DNA from: Duganella sp. 1411
GTDB taxonomy: Bacteria; Pseudomonadota; Gammaproteobacteria; Burkholderiales; Burkholderiaceae_D
Direction of reading: 5' to 3'
Length of the DNA stretch: 64,000 nt
NCBI RefSeq assembly: GCF_017833525.1
Contig: NZ_JAFICD010000001.1
Span: 1,674,001 to 1,738,000 of the forward strand
A program made the position numbers and the translations under genes. The notes beneath the pieces are model-generated. The model was not told where the DNA came from. It ran no database searches and saw nothing but the letters and a program-made list of their open reading frames with translations. Below are positions 18,206 to 26,733 of the stretch, one piece after another. The first letter of the stretch is position 1. Each line of letters opens with the position of its first letter.

Positions 18206-19741
18206 TTAAGTGCCCGTACGGGCGCCCCAGATCGACACGCCACCCACTGATTGCGCCGTCCATGTCACCACGAACGCGCCGGCGTTGGTATTCCACTGGC
18301 GCGACAGCACGCCGGAGAAGACATCCGCGCCAAGTGTGATGGTGATCTTGTTCGAGCCGTCATGCTTCCACGTGCCGGTGGCCGCGCCGGACACCGTGCC
18401 GTCCGCCGCCAGCTTGATATTCTGCGACTGCTTGATCGTCGCCGAGATATCCTTGCCGTGGTTGATCATCTTGTAGCTGCCTGCGGCGTCGGCTGCCGTC
18501 ACGTCGGCCGACAAGGCGGTCGCGTTCTTGCTCAACGGCGCATAGCGGAACGGCGACACCACCAGCCAGCCGTCGGCGTTGATGAACATCTCGTGCACGC
18601 GGATTTGATGCAGCTCGCCGGTGCCGGGGAAGCGCGTGTGGAAGATCAGGAAGTACTTGCCGGCCGACGCGTCGTAGTAGGCCGAGTTGTGGCCCGGCGA
18701 GACGTAACCGAGCGGCGTGCCGCTCTCCCCTTCGGCCAGCGCGAACTGGTGGTTACCCATGATCTTCTGGCCGAACGGCGCGATCGAGGCGTCGTCGAAC
18801 AGCGGCAGCGCGGGGTTGGCCTTGACGTTGGCCATGTCGTTGCCCTTGGCGTCCACGTACGGGCCGTCGGGGTTGCGCGAACGCGACACGCGCATGTTGT
18901 AGGCGCCGTTGGCATCTAGCCCGCCGAAGGACGTGAACATATAGTAGTAGTCCGACTGGGGACTGTACATCACGTACGCGCCCTCGATGCGGCTGTGGTT
19001 ACCGCCCATCAGGTGCTTGCCGTAGCCTTTTTGCGCCGGCAGCCCCGTGGCCGGGTCGATCGGCAGGATGAAGATGCCGCCCGAGTACGAGCCGTAGATC
19101 ATCCACAGCTTGCCGTTCTTGTCGAAGAAGGTGTTCGGATCGACCACGTTGGGCATGGTCAGCGCGTCGTAGACGTTGACGCCGTCCTCGCTGACCTGGC
19201 CCCACATGCCGGACTTCAGGAACACCTGCTTGTTCACATACGGGCCTTCGACCTTGTCCGCCACCGCCACACCCAGCGCGGAACGCGGCGAGTCGCCCTT
19301 GCAGGCGTTGTAGTAGAAGTAGAACTTGCCGTCGCCCAGCTTGACGACGTCGGGCGCCCACAGGTCCGTCACCTGCGCCCAGGCGAAGGTGTCCGCCAGC
19401 GAGGCGACGACGTTGTTGAACAACGGATTGGCTGTATTAACGCCATCGGCGATCTTGGTCCAGTTCATCAAGTCGGTCGACTTGGCCGCCGCCAGGTGCG
19501 AACCGAACACGTAGAAGGTGCCATCGACCTTGATCACCGAAGGGTCGTGCACCGACACCTCGCCGAAGGTGACGGTGGTCGCCGGCGCCGCTGGCGGTGC
19601 AGGCGGCGGAGGCATCGATGTCACCGGCGCGGTGGCGGTGACGGCGGGACTGCCCCCGCCTCCCCCGCCGCCGCAACCGGCCAGCAGCAAGGCCACGCCG
19701 CCGGCGATGGCCTTACGACGCGAAATCATGATTTCGCCCAT
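18206..19741 (-). CDS. GH43 arabinanase-like lipoprotein with C-terminal beta domain
   Basis: A 511-aa lipoprotein with signal MISRRKAIAGGVALLLAGC, then Gly7 and a Pro/Ala/Thr-rich linker to about residue 55. The propeller (about 58-400) has SVHDPSVIKV, NVVDPNTFF and HSRIEGAYVMY as the base, modulator and acid motifs. GHNSAYYDASAGKYFLIFH is the usual late motif. A C-terminal beta domain (about 410-511) resembles that of Bacillus-type Abn2 arabinanases. The first in-frame ATG is used; MISRRK four codons later is an equal alternative because neither has a strong ribosome site. It probably attacks long or branched arabinan at the cell surface or in the periplasm. Confidence 0.88.
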   Translation of the reverse strand: MGEIMISRRKAIAGGVALLLAGCGGGGGGGSPAVTATAPVTSMPPPPAPPAAPATTVTFGEVSVHDPSVIKVDGTFYVFGSHLAAAKSTDLMNWTKIADGVNTANPLFNNVVASLADTFAWAQVTDLWAPDVVKLGDGKFYFYYNACKGDSPRSALGVAVADKVEGPYVNKQVFLKSGMWGQVSEDGVNVYDALTMPNVVDPNTFFDKNGKLWMIYGSYSGGIFILPIDPATGLPAQKGYGKHLMGGNHSRIEGAYVMYSPQSDYYYMFTSFGGLDANGAYNMRVSRSRNPDGPYVDAKGNDMANVKANPALPLFDDASIAPFGQKIMGNHQFALAEGESGTPLGYVSPGHNSAYYDASAGKYFLIFHTRFPGTGELHQIRVHEMFINADGWLVVSPFRYAPLSKNATALSADVTAADAAGSYKMINHGKDISATIKQSQNIKLAADGTVSGAATGTWKHDGSNKITITLGADVFSGVLSRQWNTNAGAFVVTWTAQSVGGVSIWGARTGT

Positions 19742-19745
19742 GGTT

Positions 19746-21293
19746 TTACTCGACCGCCACCACGATAACAGCCTTGGCGGGTATCTTGACCGTCAGTTTG
19801 CCATCCGCGCCGGCCGTGGCGCTGAACGGCGCCGGTTTGATCGCTTCCGGCGACTGGAAGGTGTTATGCGTATCCATCGCGGCCGCGGTCAGCACGCGGC
19901 CATTGACCGATTTGATGGCCTGGCCCGGCACGTCGACGGCGACTTCCGCCTCCTTGGTCGGGTTGGTGTTGACCAGGGCCAGATAGAGCTTGCCGTCCTT
20001 GGCACGTGCGGCCGAGGCGCTGATCTCCGGAATGCTGCTGCCGTTGTACGAGTACCGCGGGTTGTTGGTCAGCTTCAGCGGCAGCGAGGTGGCATCCTGG
20101 AACGGCACATACATCTGGAACGCGTGGTACGTCGGCGTCAGCACCATCTTGTCCTTGTCGGTGATGATCATCGCCTGCAGCACGTTGACCATCTGCGCGA
20201 TGTTCGTCATGCGCACGCGGTCCGCGTGGTCGTGGAAGATGTTGAAGTTGAGCGCCGCCACCACCGCGTCGCGCAGCGTGTTTTGCTGGAACAGGAAGCC
20301 GGCGTTGGTGCCCTTCTCGACGTCATACCAGGTGCCCCACTCGTCGACCAGGAAGCCCAACTTCTTCTCCGGGTCGTTCTTGTCCATGATCGCCGAATTG
20401 GCTTTGATGAAGCCATCCATCTTGATGGTGTTGGACAGGGTCGAGAACCACTGGTCTTCCTTGAAGCCCGTCGCCATGCCCTTCACTTCCCACTGGCCGG
20501 TAGGGATGGTGTAGTAGTGGAAGCTGATGCCGTAGGTCTGCTTCTTGAGCTCTTTGCTCAGGGTTTCGGTCCAGGACAGGTCGCTGTCGTTGCCGCCGCT
20601 GGCGATCATCTGCGGGCGGTACTGCGGAGGCGCGCGCAGGAAGGTCTCGACGTTCTTGTACAGATTCGCGTAGTGTTGCGGCGACATGTTACCGCCGCAG
20701 CCCCAGGCCTCGTTACCGATGGCGAAGTAGTTGACCTTGAACGGCTTGTCGCGGCCATTTTTGCGGCGCAGTTCCGCCAGCGTCGATTTGCTGTCGGAGG
20801 TCATGTACTCGATCCACTCCGACATCTCCTGCGCGCTGCCGGTGCCCAGATTGCCGTTGACGTAGGTCTCGGCGCCAAGCTGCTCGGCCAGTTCGAAGAA
20901 TTCGTGCGTGCCGACGGCGTTCGATTCCTCCACGCCGCCCCAGTTGGTGTTGACCTTGACCGGACGCTTTTCGCGCGCGCCGATGCCGTCGCGCCAGTGG
21001 TATTCGTCGGCGAAGCAGCCGCCCGGCCAGCGCACCAGCGGCACGTGCATGGCTTTCAGGGCGCCGACTACGTCGTTACGCCAGCCGTTGGTGTTCGGGA
21101 TCTTCGATTTGGGACCGACCCAGATGCCTTCGTAGATACCGGTGCCCAGGTGTTCGGCGAACTGGCCGTAGATGTTTTTGTTGATGACCGGACCAGGCTT
21201 GGTCGTGTCGATCGTCACGCCCACCGGGTCGGCGAGGACGACGCCCGAAGCGAGCAGGCACAAAGTGAGAACGCCACGTTTGATGTGATTCAT
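19746..21293 (-). CDS. Alpha-N-arabinofuranosidase GH51
   Basis: A 515-aa enzyme with a signal peptide (hydrophobic core about residues 7-20, cleavage near VLA). GH51 features are NKNIYGQFAEHLG, PLVRWPGGCFADEYHWRDGIG, the acid/base Glu in YFAIGNEAWGCGG and the nucleophile Glu in GFLVDEWGTWYD. A C-terminal jelly-roll-type domain ends the protein. It removes terminal alpha-L-arabinofuranosyl side chains by a retaining mechanism. Many GH51 enzymes are intracellular, so the signal peptide is worth noting. The ATG follows GGAG with a 9-nt spacer. It lies between GH97 and GH43 genes in the same operon. Confidence 0.92.
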   Translation of the reverse strand: MNHIKRGVLTLCLLASGVVLADPVGVTIDTTKPGPVINKNIYGQFAEHLGTGIYEGIWVGPKSKIPNTNGWRNDVVGALKAMHVPLVRWPGGCFADEYHWRDGIGAREKRPVKVNTNWGGVEESNAVGTHEFFELAEQLGAETYVNGNLGTGSAQEMSEWIEYMTSDSKSTLAELRRKNGRDKPFKVNYFAIGNEAWGCGGNMSPQHYANLYKNVETFLRAPPQYRPQMIASGGNDSDLSWTETLSKELKKQTYGISFHYYTIPTGQWEVKGMATGFKEDQWFSTLSNTIKMDGFIKANSAIMDKNDPEKKLGFLVDEWGTWYDVEKGTNAGFLFQQNTLRDAVVAALNFNIFHDHADRVRMTNIAQMVNVLQAMIITDKDKMVLTPTYHAFQMYVPFQDATSLPLKLTNNPRYSYNGSSIPEISASAARAKDGKLYLALVNTNPTKEAEVAVDVPGQAIKSVNGRVLTAAAMDTHNTFQSPEAIKPAPFSATAGADGKLTVKIPAKAVIVVAVE

Positions 21294-21309
21294 TTTTTTA
21301 ATCTCCTGA

Positions 21310-23244
21310 TTACTGTTTTATCGTTATCACGAAGCCGCCATGCGGCTTGATGGTTACTGCTGCTTTTTTGCCACCGGCGATATCGCGCTGGCTAAAACTC
21401 CGTTCGCCTTCACCGTCGGCGATGATCGTGCCCTGCTTGCCGCCCGCGAAGGACAGGTCCAGGGACAGTGTCTTGTCGGCTTCCGTGGCGTTGATGCCGG
21501 CGATATACCAGGTGTCGCCAGCGCGGCGCGCGATCACCGCGTACTTGCCCGGGAAGCCGTCCACCAGGCGGCTGTCGTCCCAGCCGCGCGGCAGCTCCTG
21601 CAGGAAGCGCTTGACGTAGGCCGGCACGGTGGCCATCCCTTCCGGCACTTCGGCGAAGTGCTGGATGCCGGACACGTAAAGTACCGACGTGGCCAGCTCG
21701 AAACCATTGGTGCTGGCGCGCTTGATCTTGGGGATATCGCCGAACACCATCGGCGTGAAGTCCATCGGGTCGAACAGATTGCGGGCGAACGGCAGCATCG
21801 CCGCGTGGGTCGGCATCTTGTCCTCGTCGGCCTGTTCGAAGGTGGTGAACTCCATGCCGCGCACCGCCTCCATCGTCATCAGGTTGGGCCAGGTGCGGGT
21901 CCAGCCGCGCGGCAAGGTGGCGCCATGGAAGTTCACCAGCAGGCCGGCGGCGGCGGCGTCGTTCAGCATGTCGACGTAATAGGCGATCATCGATTGCGCG
22001 TCGCCGTTGAAGAAGTCGATCTTGACGCCCTTGATGCCCATCTGGCGCAGGCGCTTGAACTCGGCCACGCGCTGCTCGTGCGTCAGCAGTTTGCCTTTCG
22101 GCGAATACTCGGTCGAGTTCCACGGGCCGGAGGAGTTGTACCAGACCAGGATGCCGACGTTTTTGGTGGCGGCGTAGGCGGCCAGTTCCTGCACTTTTTC
22201 GTAGCCGATCTTGCGGTCCCAGTCGGCGTCGATCAGCGTGTAGTCCCACTTCATGTCGGCGGCGTAGTCGATGAACTTCTTCTGCACGTCGTAGACCGTG
22301 GCGTCGTCCTTGAGCAGCGCCCAGCTCCAGGACGCGTGGCCCGGCTTGACCAGTTGCTTGTCGAAGGCGATCGCCGGCGCGGCCAGGTCGGTGCCCAGCG
22401 TGGAATTGACCACGGTCGACAGCGAACCAAGCGCCATCAGGCGCCATGGCGAGGTCAATGTGCCCTCGACGTCCGCCATCAGGCCACGGTCCGGGTACAC
22501 TTCCTCCTTCATCGGGTTGCCGATGCTGTATTTGCCGCCTTTGGATTCCGGCGCCAGGCGCGAGGCCTGGAAGCTGCCATCCATGCCCGCTTCGGAGATC
22601 GCAAGCCAGTTGTCGCCGGCCTTGAACAGCGCCGGGAACACCCAGCCCGCCGGCGACGGCGAAACCGTGCCGACCGGGATGTCCATTTGATAGTGCTCTT
22701 CGTACGACGGATTGGTTCTGCCCCAGCCGGTCTGCGCGACGGCGATCGGCTGCAGCCAGGCCTTGGCCGATGCCGGCAACGCGAAGGTGCTGCGCTCCTG
22801 GATCAGGGTCTTGCGCGGCAGCGACGGCTCGGCGACGATGTAGCGGAAGGCCACGCCATCGTTCGATACGCGGAAGACGATGTCCATCTTCTGCTTCTGC
22901 GCGTTTTGCACCGAATAGGTTTGTTCGTTGGCCTTGTAGGTGATGTCACGCTTTTTACCCGTGGCCATCTGGTATTTGTCGGTGACGACGCTGACCTTGG
23001 AGCTGGAGGCGATCGTCAACGCGCCGGCCAGGTCGGCGCCTTGCAATTGCAGTCCGAGGTCGGAGGCCAGCAGCACCGGCTGGCCGTCGCGGGAGACCGT
23101 GTAGGTCAGGGGTTTGCCGGGCGATTCGTTCAGCTGGACGCTGATGTGGCGGTCGGGACTCGTCAGGGCGCCCGGGGTCGCCGCGATCGCCGTCGACGCG
23201 GCTGTGGCGCCCACCGCGACCGCGGAGATAAACTTATTCACCAT
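21310..23244 (-). CDS. GH97 family glycoside hydrolase (retaining type)
   Basis: A 644-aa exported enzyme with a signal peptide ending near AIAATP. The N-terminal beta-sandwich (about 25-280) and catalytic barrel (about 290-560) have the GH97 order. KWDYTLIDADWD begins the barrel, GIKGVKIDFFNGDAQS carries an Asp in the position of the nucleophile of retaining GH97 enzymes, and MTMEAVRGMEF follows. Retaining members act on alpha-galactosides or beta-L-arabinopyranosides, while inverting members are alpha-glucosidases. The Asp in place of Gly supports the retaining class. In this locus it would remove terminal arabinopyranosyl or galactosyl caps (inference). Start ATG follows GGTGAG. Confidence 0.85.
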   Translation of the reverse strand: MVNKFISAVAVGATAASTAIAATPGALTSPDRHISVQLNESPGKPLTYTVSRDGQPVLLASDLGLQLQGADLAGALTIASSSKVSVVTDKYQMATGKKRDITYKANEQTYSVQNAQKQKMDIVFRVSNDGVAFRYIVAEPSLPRKTLIQERSTFALPASAKAWLQPIAVAQTGWGRTNPSYEEHYQMDIPVGTVSPSPAGWVFPALFKAGDNWLAISEAGMDGSFQASRLAPESKGGKYSIGNPMKEEVYPDRGLMADVEGTLTSPWRLMALGSLSTVVNSTLGTDLAAPAIAFDKQLVKPGHASWSWALLKDDATVYDVQKKFIDYAADMKWDYTLIDADWDRKIGYEKVQELAAYAATKNVGILVWYNSSGPWNSTEYSPKGKLLTHEQRVAEFKRLRQMGIKGVKIDFFNGDAQSMIAYYVDMLNDAAAAGLLVNFHGATLPRGWTRTWPNLMTMEAVRGMEFTTFEQADEDKMPTHAAMLPFARNLFDPMDFTPMVFGDIPKIKRASTNGFELATSVLYVSGIQHFAEVPEGMATVPAYVKRFLQELPRGWDDSRLVDGFPGKYAVIARRAGDTWYIAGINATEADKTLSLDLSFAGGKQGTIIADGEGERSFSQRDIAGGKKAAVTIKPHGGFVITIKQ

Positions 23245-23327
23245 GTTCTCACCAATTTTTTAGGGTTATGTGGCCCCGCGCCTCGATGGGCGTTGTCTCC
23301 GGGGCGGCGAACGGTGTTCCTACAGTC

Positions 23328-24095
23328 TTATACCCAGCCTCCGTCGACGATGAACTCCTGCGCGGTGCACATGGCGCCGTCGTCGGCGGCCAGGAACAGG
23401 ATCATCGAGGCGATGTGCTGGGGCATCAGCTTGGTGGGCAGGCACTGGTTGCGCTTGATATCCTGCTCGCCCGCCTCGTCGAGCCACAGGTCGATCTGGC
23501 GCTGGGTCATCACCCAGCCCGGCGTGACGGTGTTGACGCGGATGCCGTGGGCGCCGAATTCGCGCGCCAGGCCACGGGTCAGGCCATGCGTGGCCGCCTT
23601 GGAGGTGGCGTACACCGGATAGCCGGCGTTCTTGACTTGCCAGGAGATCGAGCCGACGTTGATGATCGAGCCCGCGCCCTTTTCCTTCATGCCTTCGAAT
23701 ACCGCCTGGCAGGTGAAGAACATCGGACGCTGGTTGATGGCGATGCGCTCGTTCCAGTAGTCGACGGTGACGTCCTTGGTTTCGTGGCGCTGGTCGTTGG
23801 CGGCATTGTTGACGAGGATATCGAAGTCGCCGATGATGCCGACCATTTCGGCCATCGTCGCCTGCAAGGCGGGGATGTCGGTGATGTCGCAGACCCGGAA
23901 CACCGGCTCGGGATAGCCGGCTTCCTTGACGCGGCGGACCAGCTCCAGGCTGGCGTCGCGGGCGATGTCGACGAAGGCGACCTTTGCGCCCTGCTCGGCG
24001 AACGAGATCACCATCGCCTCCCCGATGCCGGTGCCGCCACCGGTGATGAACACGCGCTTGCCGCGCAGGCTGGCGAATTTTGCCAATTGGGTCAT
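23328..24095 (-). CDS. SDR-family sugar dehydrogenase (probable L-arabinose 1-dehydrogenase)
   Basis: A 255-aa classical short-chain dehydrogenase. It has the nucleotide-binding TGGGTGIGEAM, the NNAAND segment, the catalytic Ser in INVGSISWQ and Tyr/Lys in YPVYATSKAA. The acidic VDIARD after strand 2 suggests NAD preference. Its position after KGSADH, AraD1 and arabonate dehydratase suggests it performs the first oxidation, aldose to aldono-lactone. Substrate is inferred from context. The ATG at 24095 is preceded by GGAG; an upstream in-frame start is poorly placed. Confidence 0.8.
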   Translation of the reverse strand: MTQLAKFASLRGKRVFITGGGTGIGEAMVISFAEQGAKVAFVDIARDASLELVRRVKEAGYPEPVFRVCDITDIPALQATMAEMVGIIGDFDILVNNAANDQRHETKDVTVDYWNERIAINQRPMFFTCQAVFEGMKEKGAGSIINVGSISWQVKNAGYPVYATSKAATHGLTRGLAREFGAHGIRVNTVTPGWVMTQRQIDLWLDEAGEQDIKRNQCLPTKLMPQHIASMILFLAADDGAMCTAQEFIVDGGWV

Positions 24096-24158
24096 ACAAT
24101 CTCCGTTATTTTTATGGACGAAAGCCCCGCCGTGGCGGGGCCGGTACTGCCGCCACAA

Positions 24159-25727
24159 TCACTTGTGGGTAAGTTCACCTTCGAGGCGCCGCCAGGCGAC
24201 GCTGCTGTCGTCGCGCAGGACTTCCGGCAACAGCGACTGGGCCAGGTTTTGATACGACACCGGGCGCAGGAAGCGGGTGATGGCGCCGGTGCCGACCGAG
24301 GTGGTGCGGCCGTCCGACGTCGCCGGATAAGGGCCGCCGTGCACCATGGCGCTGCATACCTCCACGCCGGTCGGATAACCGTTGGCCAGGATGCGGCCGA
24401 CTTTACGCTCCAGCACCGGCAGCAGCTGGTGGGCGGCGTCCAGATCGGCGTCATCCATCAGCAAGGTGGCGGTCAACTGCCCTTCCAGGCCTTCGGCGAT
24501 CTGGCGCATTTCGGCGATGTCCTTGCAGGAGACCACCAGCGAGGCCGGACCGAATACTTCCTCCGACAACGCGTGCTGCTTCAGGAAAGCCGCGCCGTTG
24601 GTGTCGAACAGCGCCGGAGCGGCCTTGCCTTCGGCCTGTGGCGCCAGCGCCAGCGTGTTGACGTCGGCGTTATCGGCCAGTTGCGAGATGCCGCGCTTGT
24701 AGCTGCCCGCAATACCCGGCGACAGCATGGCGCAGGCGGCGCCGCCTTCCAGCGCCTTCGACGCGGCGGCCTTGAAGCGGTCCAGATCCGCGCCGGCGAT
24801 ACCGATCACCAGGCCAGGGTTGGTGCACATCTGCCCCACGCCCAGCACCAGCGAGCCGGCGAAACCGGCGGCCAGGTCCTCGGCGCGGCTGGCCAATGCC
24901 TTCGGCAGCAGGAACACCGGATTGATCGAGCTCATTTCCGCATACACTGGAATCGGCACCGGACGCGCGGCGGCAACCGCCATCAGCGCCACGCCGCCGC
25001 TACGCGAACCGGTGAAGCCGACCGCCTTGATCGACGGATGGCGCACCACCTCCTGGCCGATGTCGTTGCCGACGCCGGTCAGCAGCGAGAACACGCCAGC
25101 CGGCAGGCCGCAGATCTCGACCGCCTTGGCGACCGCGCGGCCAACCAGTTCCGACGTGCCGGGATGGGCGAAGTGCGCCTTGAGCACCACCGGGCAGCCG
25201 GCCGCGAAAGCGGACGCGGTGTCGCCGCCGGCGACCGAGAACGCCAGCGGGAAGTTACTGGCCGAGAAAACGGCGACCGGACCGAGGCCGATCATGCGCA
25301 TGCGGATATCGGGACGCGGCGGCGCGCGCTCGGGCAGCGCCTTGTCGATGCGGACATCGTTCCACGAACCTTCGCGCAGCAGATTGGCGAACAGTTTCAA
25401 CTGGCCGACGGTACGGCCACGCTCACCTTCGACGCGGGCGCGCGGCAGGCCGCTTTCGGCCATCACGCGCTCCACCAGCACATCGCCCAGGGCCATGATC
25501 TGTTCGCCGATGGTCTCGAGGAATATGGCGCGCTTGTCGTCGCCGATAGCGCGGAAGGTGTCGAACGCCGCCTCGGCCAGACGGCAAGCCTGGTCGATCT
25601 GCCGGGAATCGGCGGTGAAGAATTCCGGGTCCATCGACTGCTGCTGCGATGGATTGTAGGCGCGGAAGGCGGCGCCGGTGCCCTTGACGGCCTGGCCGCC
25701 GATCAGCGAATCGCCGGTGATGATCAT
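24159..25727 (-). CDS. 2,5-dioxovalerate (alpha-ketoglutarate semialdehyde) dehydrogenase
   Basis: A 522-aa aldehyde dehydrogenase of the KGSADH type found in pentose and sugar-acid catabolism. Visible features are the cofactor segment FSASNFPLAFSVAGGD, GFTGSRSGG, the catalytic Glu in YAEMSSINPVF and the catalytic Cys in GQMCTNPGLV. It oxidises 2-ketoglutarate semialdehyde to 2-ketoglutarate, the last step of the non-phosphorylative L-arabinose route. The ATG at 25727 overlaps the stop of the AraD1-like gene (ATGA); the reading frame extends far upstream but that part is antisense or out-of-frame to the real upstream gene. Confidence 0.9.
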   Translation of the reverse strand: MIITGDSLIGGQAVKGTGAAFRAYNPSQQQSMDPEFFTADSRQIDQACRLAEAAFDTFRAIGDDKRAIFLETIGEQIMALGDVLVERVMAESGLPRARVEGERGRTVGQLKLFANLLREGSWNDVRIDKALPERAPPRPDIRMRMIGLGPVAVFSASNFPLAFSVAGGDTASAFAAGCPVVLKAHFAHPGTSELVGRAVAKAVEICGLPAGVFSLLTGVGNDIGQEVVRHPSIKAVGFTGSRSGGVALMAVAAARPVPIPVYAEMSSINPVFLLPKALASRAEDLAAGFAGSLVLGVGQMCTNPGLVIGIAGADLDRFKAAASKALEGGAACAMLSPGIAGSYKRGISQLADNADVNTLALAPQAEGKAAPALFDTNGAAFLKQHALSEEVFGPASLVVSCKDIAEMRQIAEGLEGQLTATLLMDDADLDAAHQLLPVLERKVGRILANGYPTGVEVCSAMVHGGPYPATSDGRTTSVGTGAITRFLRPVSYQNLAQSLLPEVLRDDSSVAWRRLEGELTHK

Positions 25728-26716
25728 AAGGTCTTTACTTTCGCTACTTCGGTTTTGTAGACAGTCAGCTTGTTGCGCAGGGCCGGACCGAATTGCGGCG
25801 ATTCGATCTCGAACGTTTCGCCCGGCTTGACGACGATGTTGTCGGCCACGCTCAGGGTTGCGGTGCCGAAGAAGTGGATATGCACATCGCCGGCGCGCTT
25901 GAACAGCGGGTACTTGAAGTGGTGGTGCTCCAGGTTGCCGATGGTGTGCGACATATTCTGTTCGCCGCTGAAGAAGGCCTTCTCCCAACGCACTTTGCCG
26001 TCCACGTCGTAGATGCGCGACGTGCCCTGGATGTTGGCCGGCGCTTCGCCGACCAGCAGCGCCGGGCCCAGGCCGCAGGCGCGCAGCTTGGAGTGCGCCA
26101 GATACAGGTAGTTTTGACGCTCGGTCACGTGGTCCGAGAACTCGTTGCCGATGGCGTAGCCGACGCGGTAAGGCTGGCCGTCGTCGCCGATCACGTACAG
26201 ACCGGCCACTTCCGGCTCTTCGCCGCCGTCGAGCGCGAAGTCGGGCATGCTCAGGTCCTGGCCGCTGGCGGCCACGATCGAGCCGTCGCCCTTGTAGAAC
26301 CATTCCGGCTGCACGCCGGCTTCGCCAGCGGCGGGCTTGCCGCCTTCGACGCCCATGCGGAACATCTTCATGGAGTCGCTCAGGCTTTCGACGTCGCCGC
26401 CGATTTTCTTGTGCATCGCGTCGCGGGTGTCGGCGCTGCCCAGGTGGGTCAGGCCGGTGCCGGTGACGTAGCAGTGGGCTTCGTCGGTGTGGTCCAGTGG
26501 CGCCAGCAGGCGGCCGGCGGCGGCGACGGCTTCAAACGACGCGGTGGCGCTGCCGACCGACTTGTCGACCAGCGCGGCCAGGCCGACCGATTTGCGGATC
26601 GCGTCCTGGGCCAGCGCGTAGGTGGTGCTGTAGCCGTCGATGACGCGGATGGTGTCTTGTTCCAGCACGCCGATCTGGCGGGCGCCTTGTTCGTTCTTGA
26701 ATTGTACGAGTAACAT
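25724..26716 (-). CDS. AraD1-type fumarylacetoacetate-hydrolase-family dehydratase
   Basis: A 330-aa member of the FAH superfamily subgroup called AraD1/GguC. It begins with MLLVQFKNEQGARQIGVL; metal-site-type residues occur in EPEVAGLYVI and AIGNEFSDHVTERQNY. It lies directly between arabonate dehydratase and KGSADH. The subgroup is linked to dehydration of L-2-keto-3-deoxyarabonate to 2-ketoglutarate semialdehyde, replacing the DapA-type dehydratase of other species. The ATG at 26716 follows GGAGAACCC; the upstream extension is unlikely. Step assignment rests on context and family knowledge. Confidence 0.82.
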   Translation of the reverse strand: MLLVQFKNEQGARQIGVLEQDTIRVIDGYSTTYALAQDAIRKSVGLAALVDKSVGSATASFEAVAAAGRLLAPLDHTDEAHCYVTGTGLTHLGSADTRDAMHKKIGGDVESLSDSMKMFRMGVEGGKPAAGEAGVQPEWFYKGDGSIVAASGQDLSMPDFALDGGEEPEVAGLYVIGDDGQPYRVGYAIGNEFSDHVTERQNYLYLAHSKLRACGLGPALLVGEAPANIQGTSRIYDVDGKVRWEKAFFSGEQNMSHTIGNLEHHHFKYPLFKRAGDVHIHFFGTATLSVADNIVVKPGETFEIESPQFGPALRNKLTVYKTEVAKVKTL

Positions 26717-26733
26717 GGGTTCTCCGATTTCTA

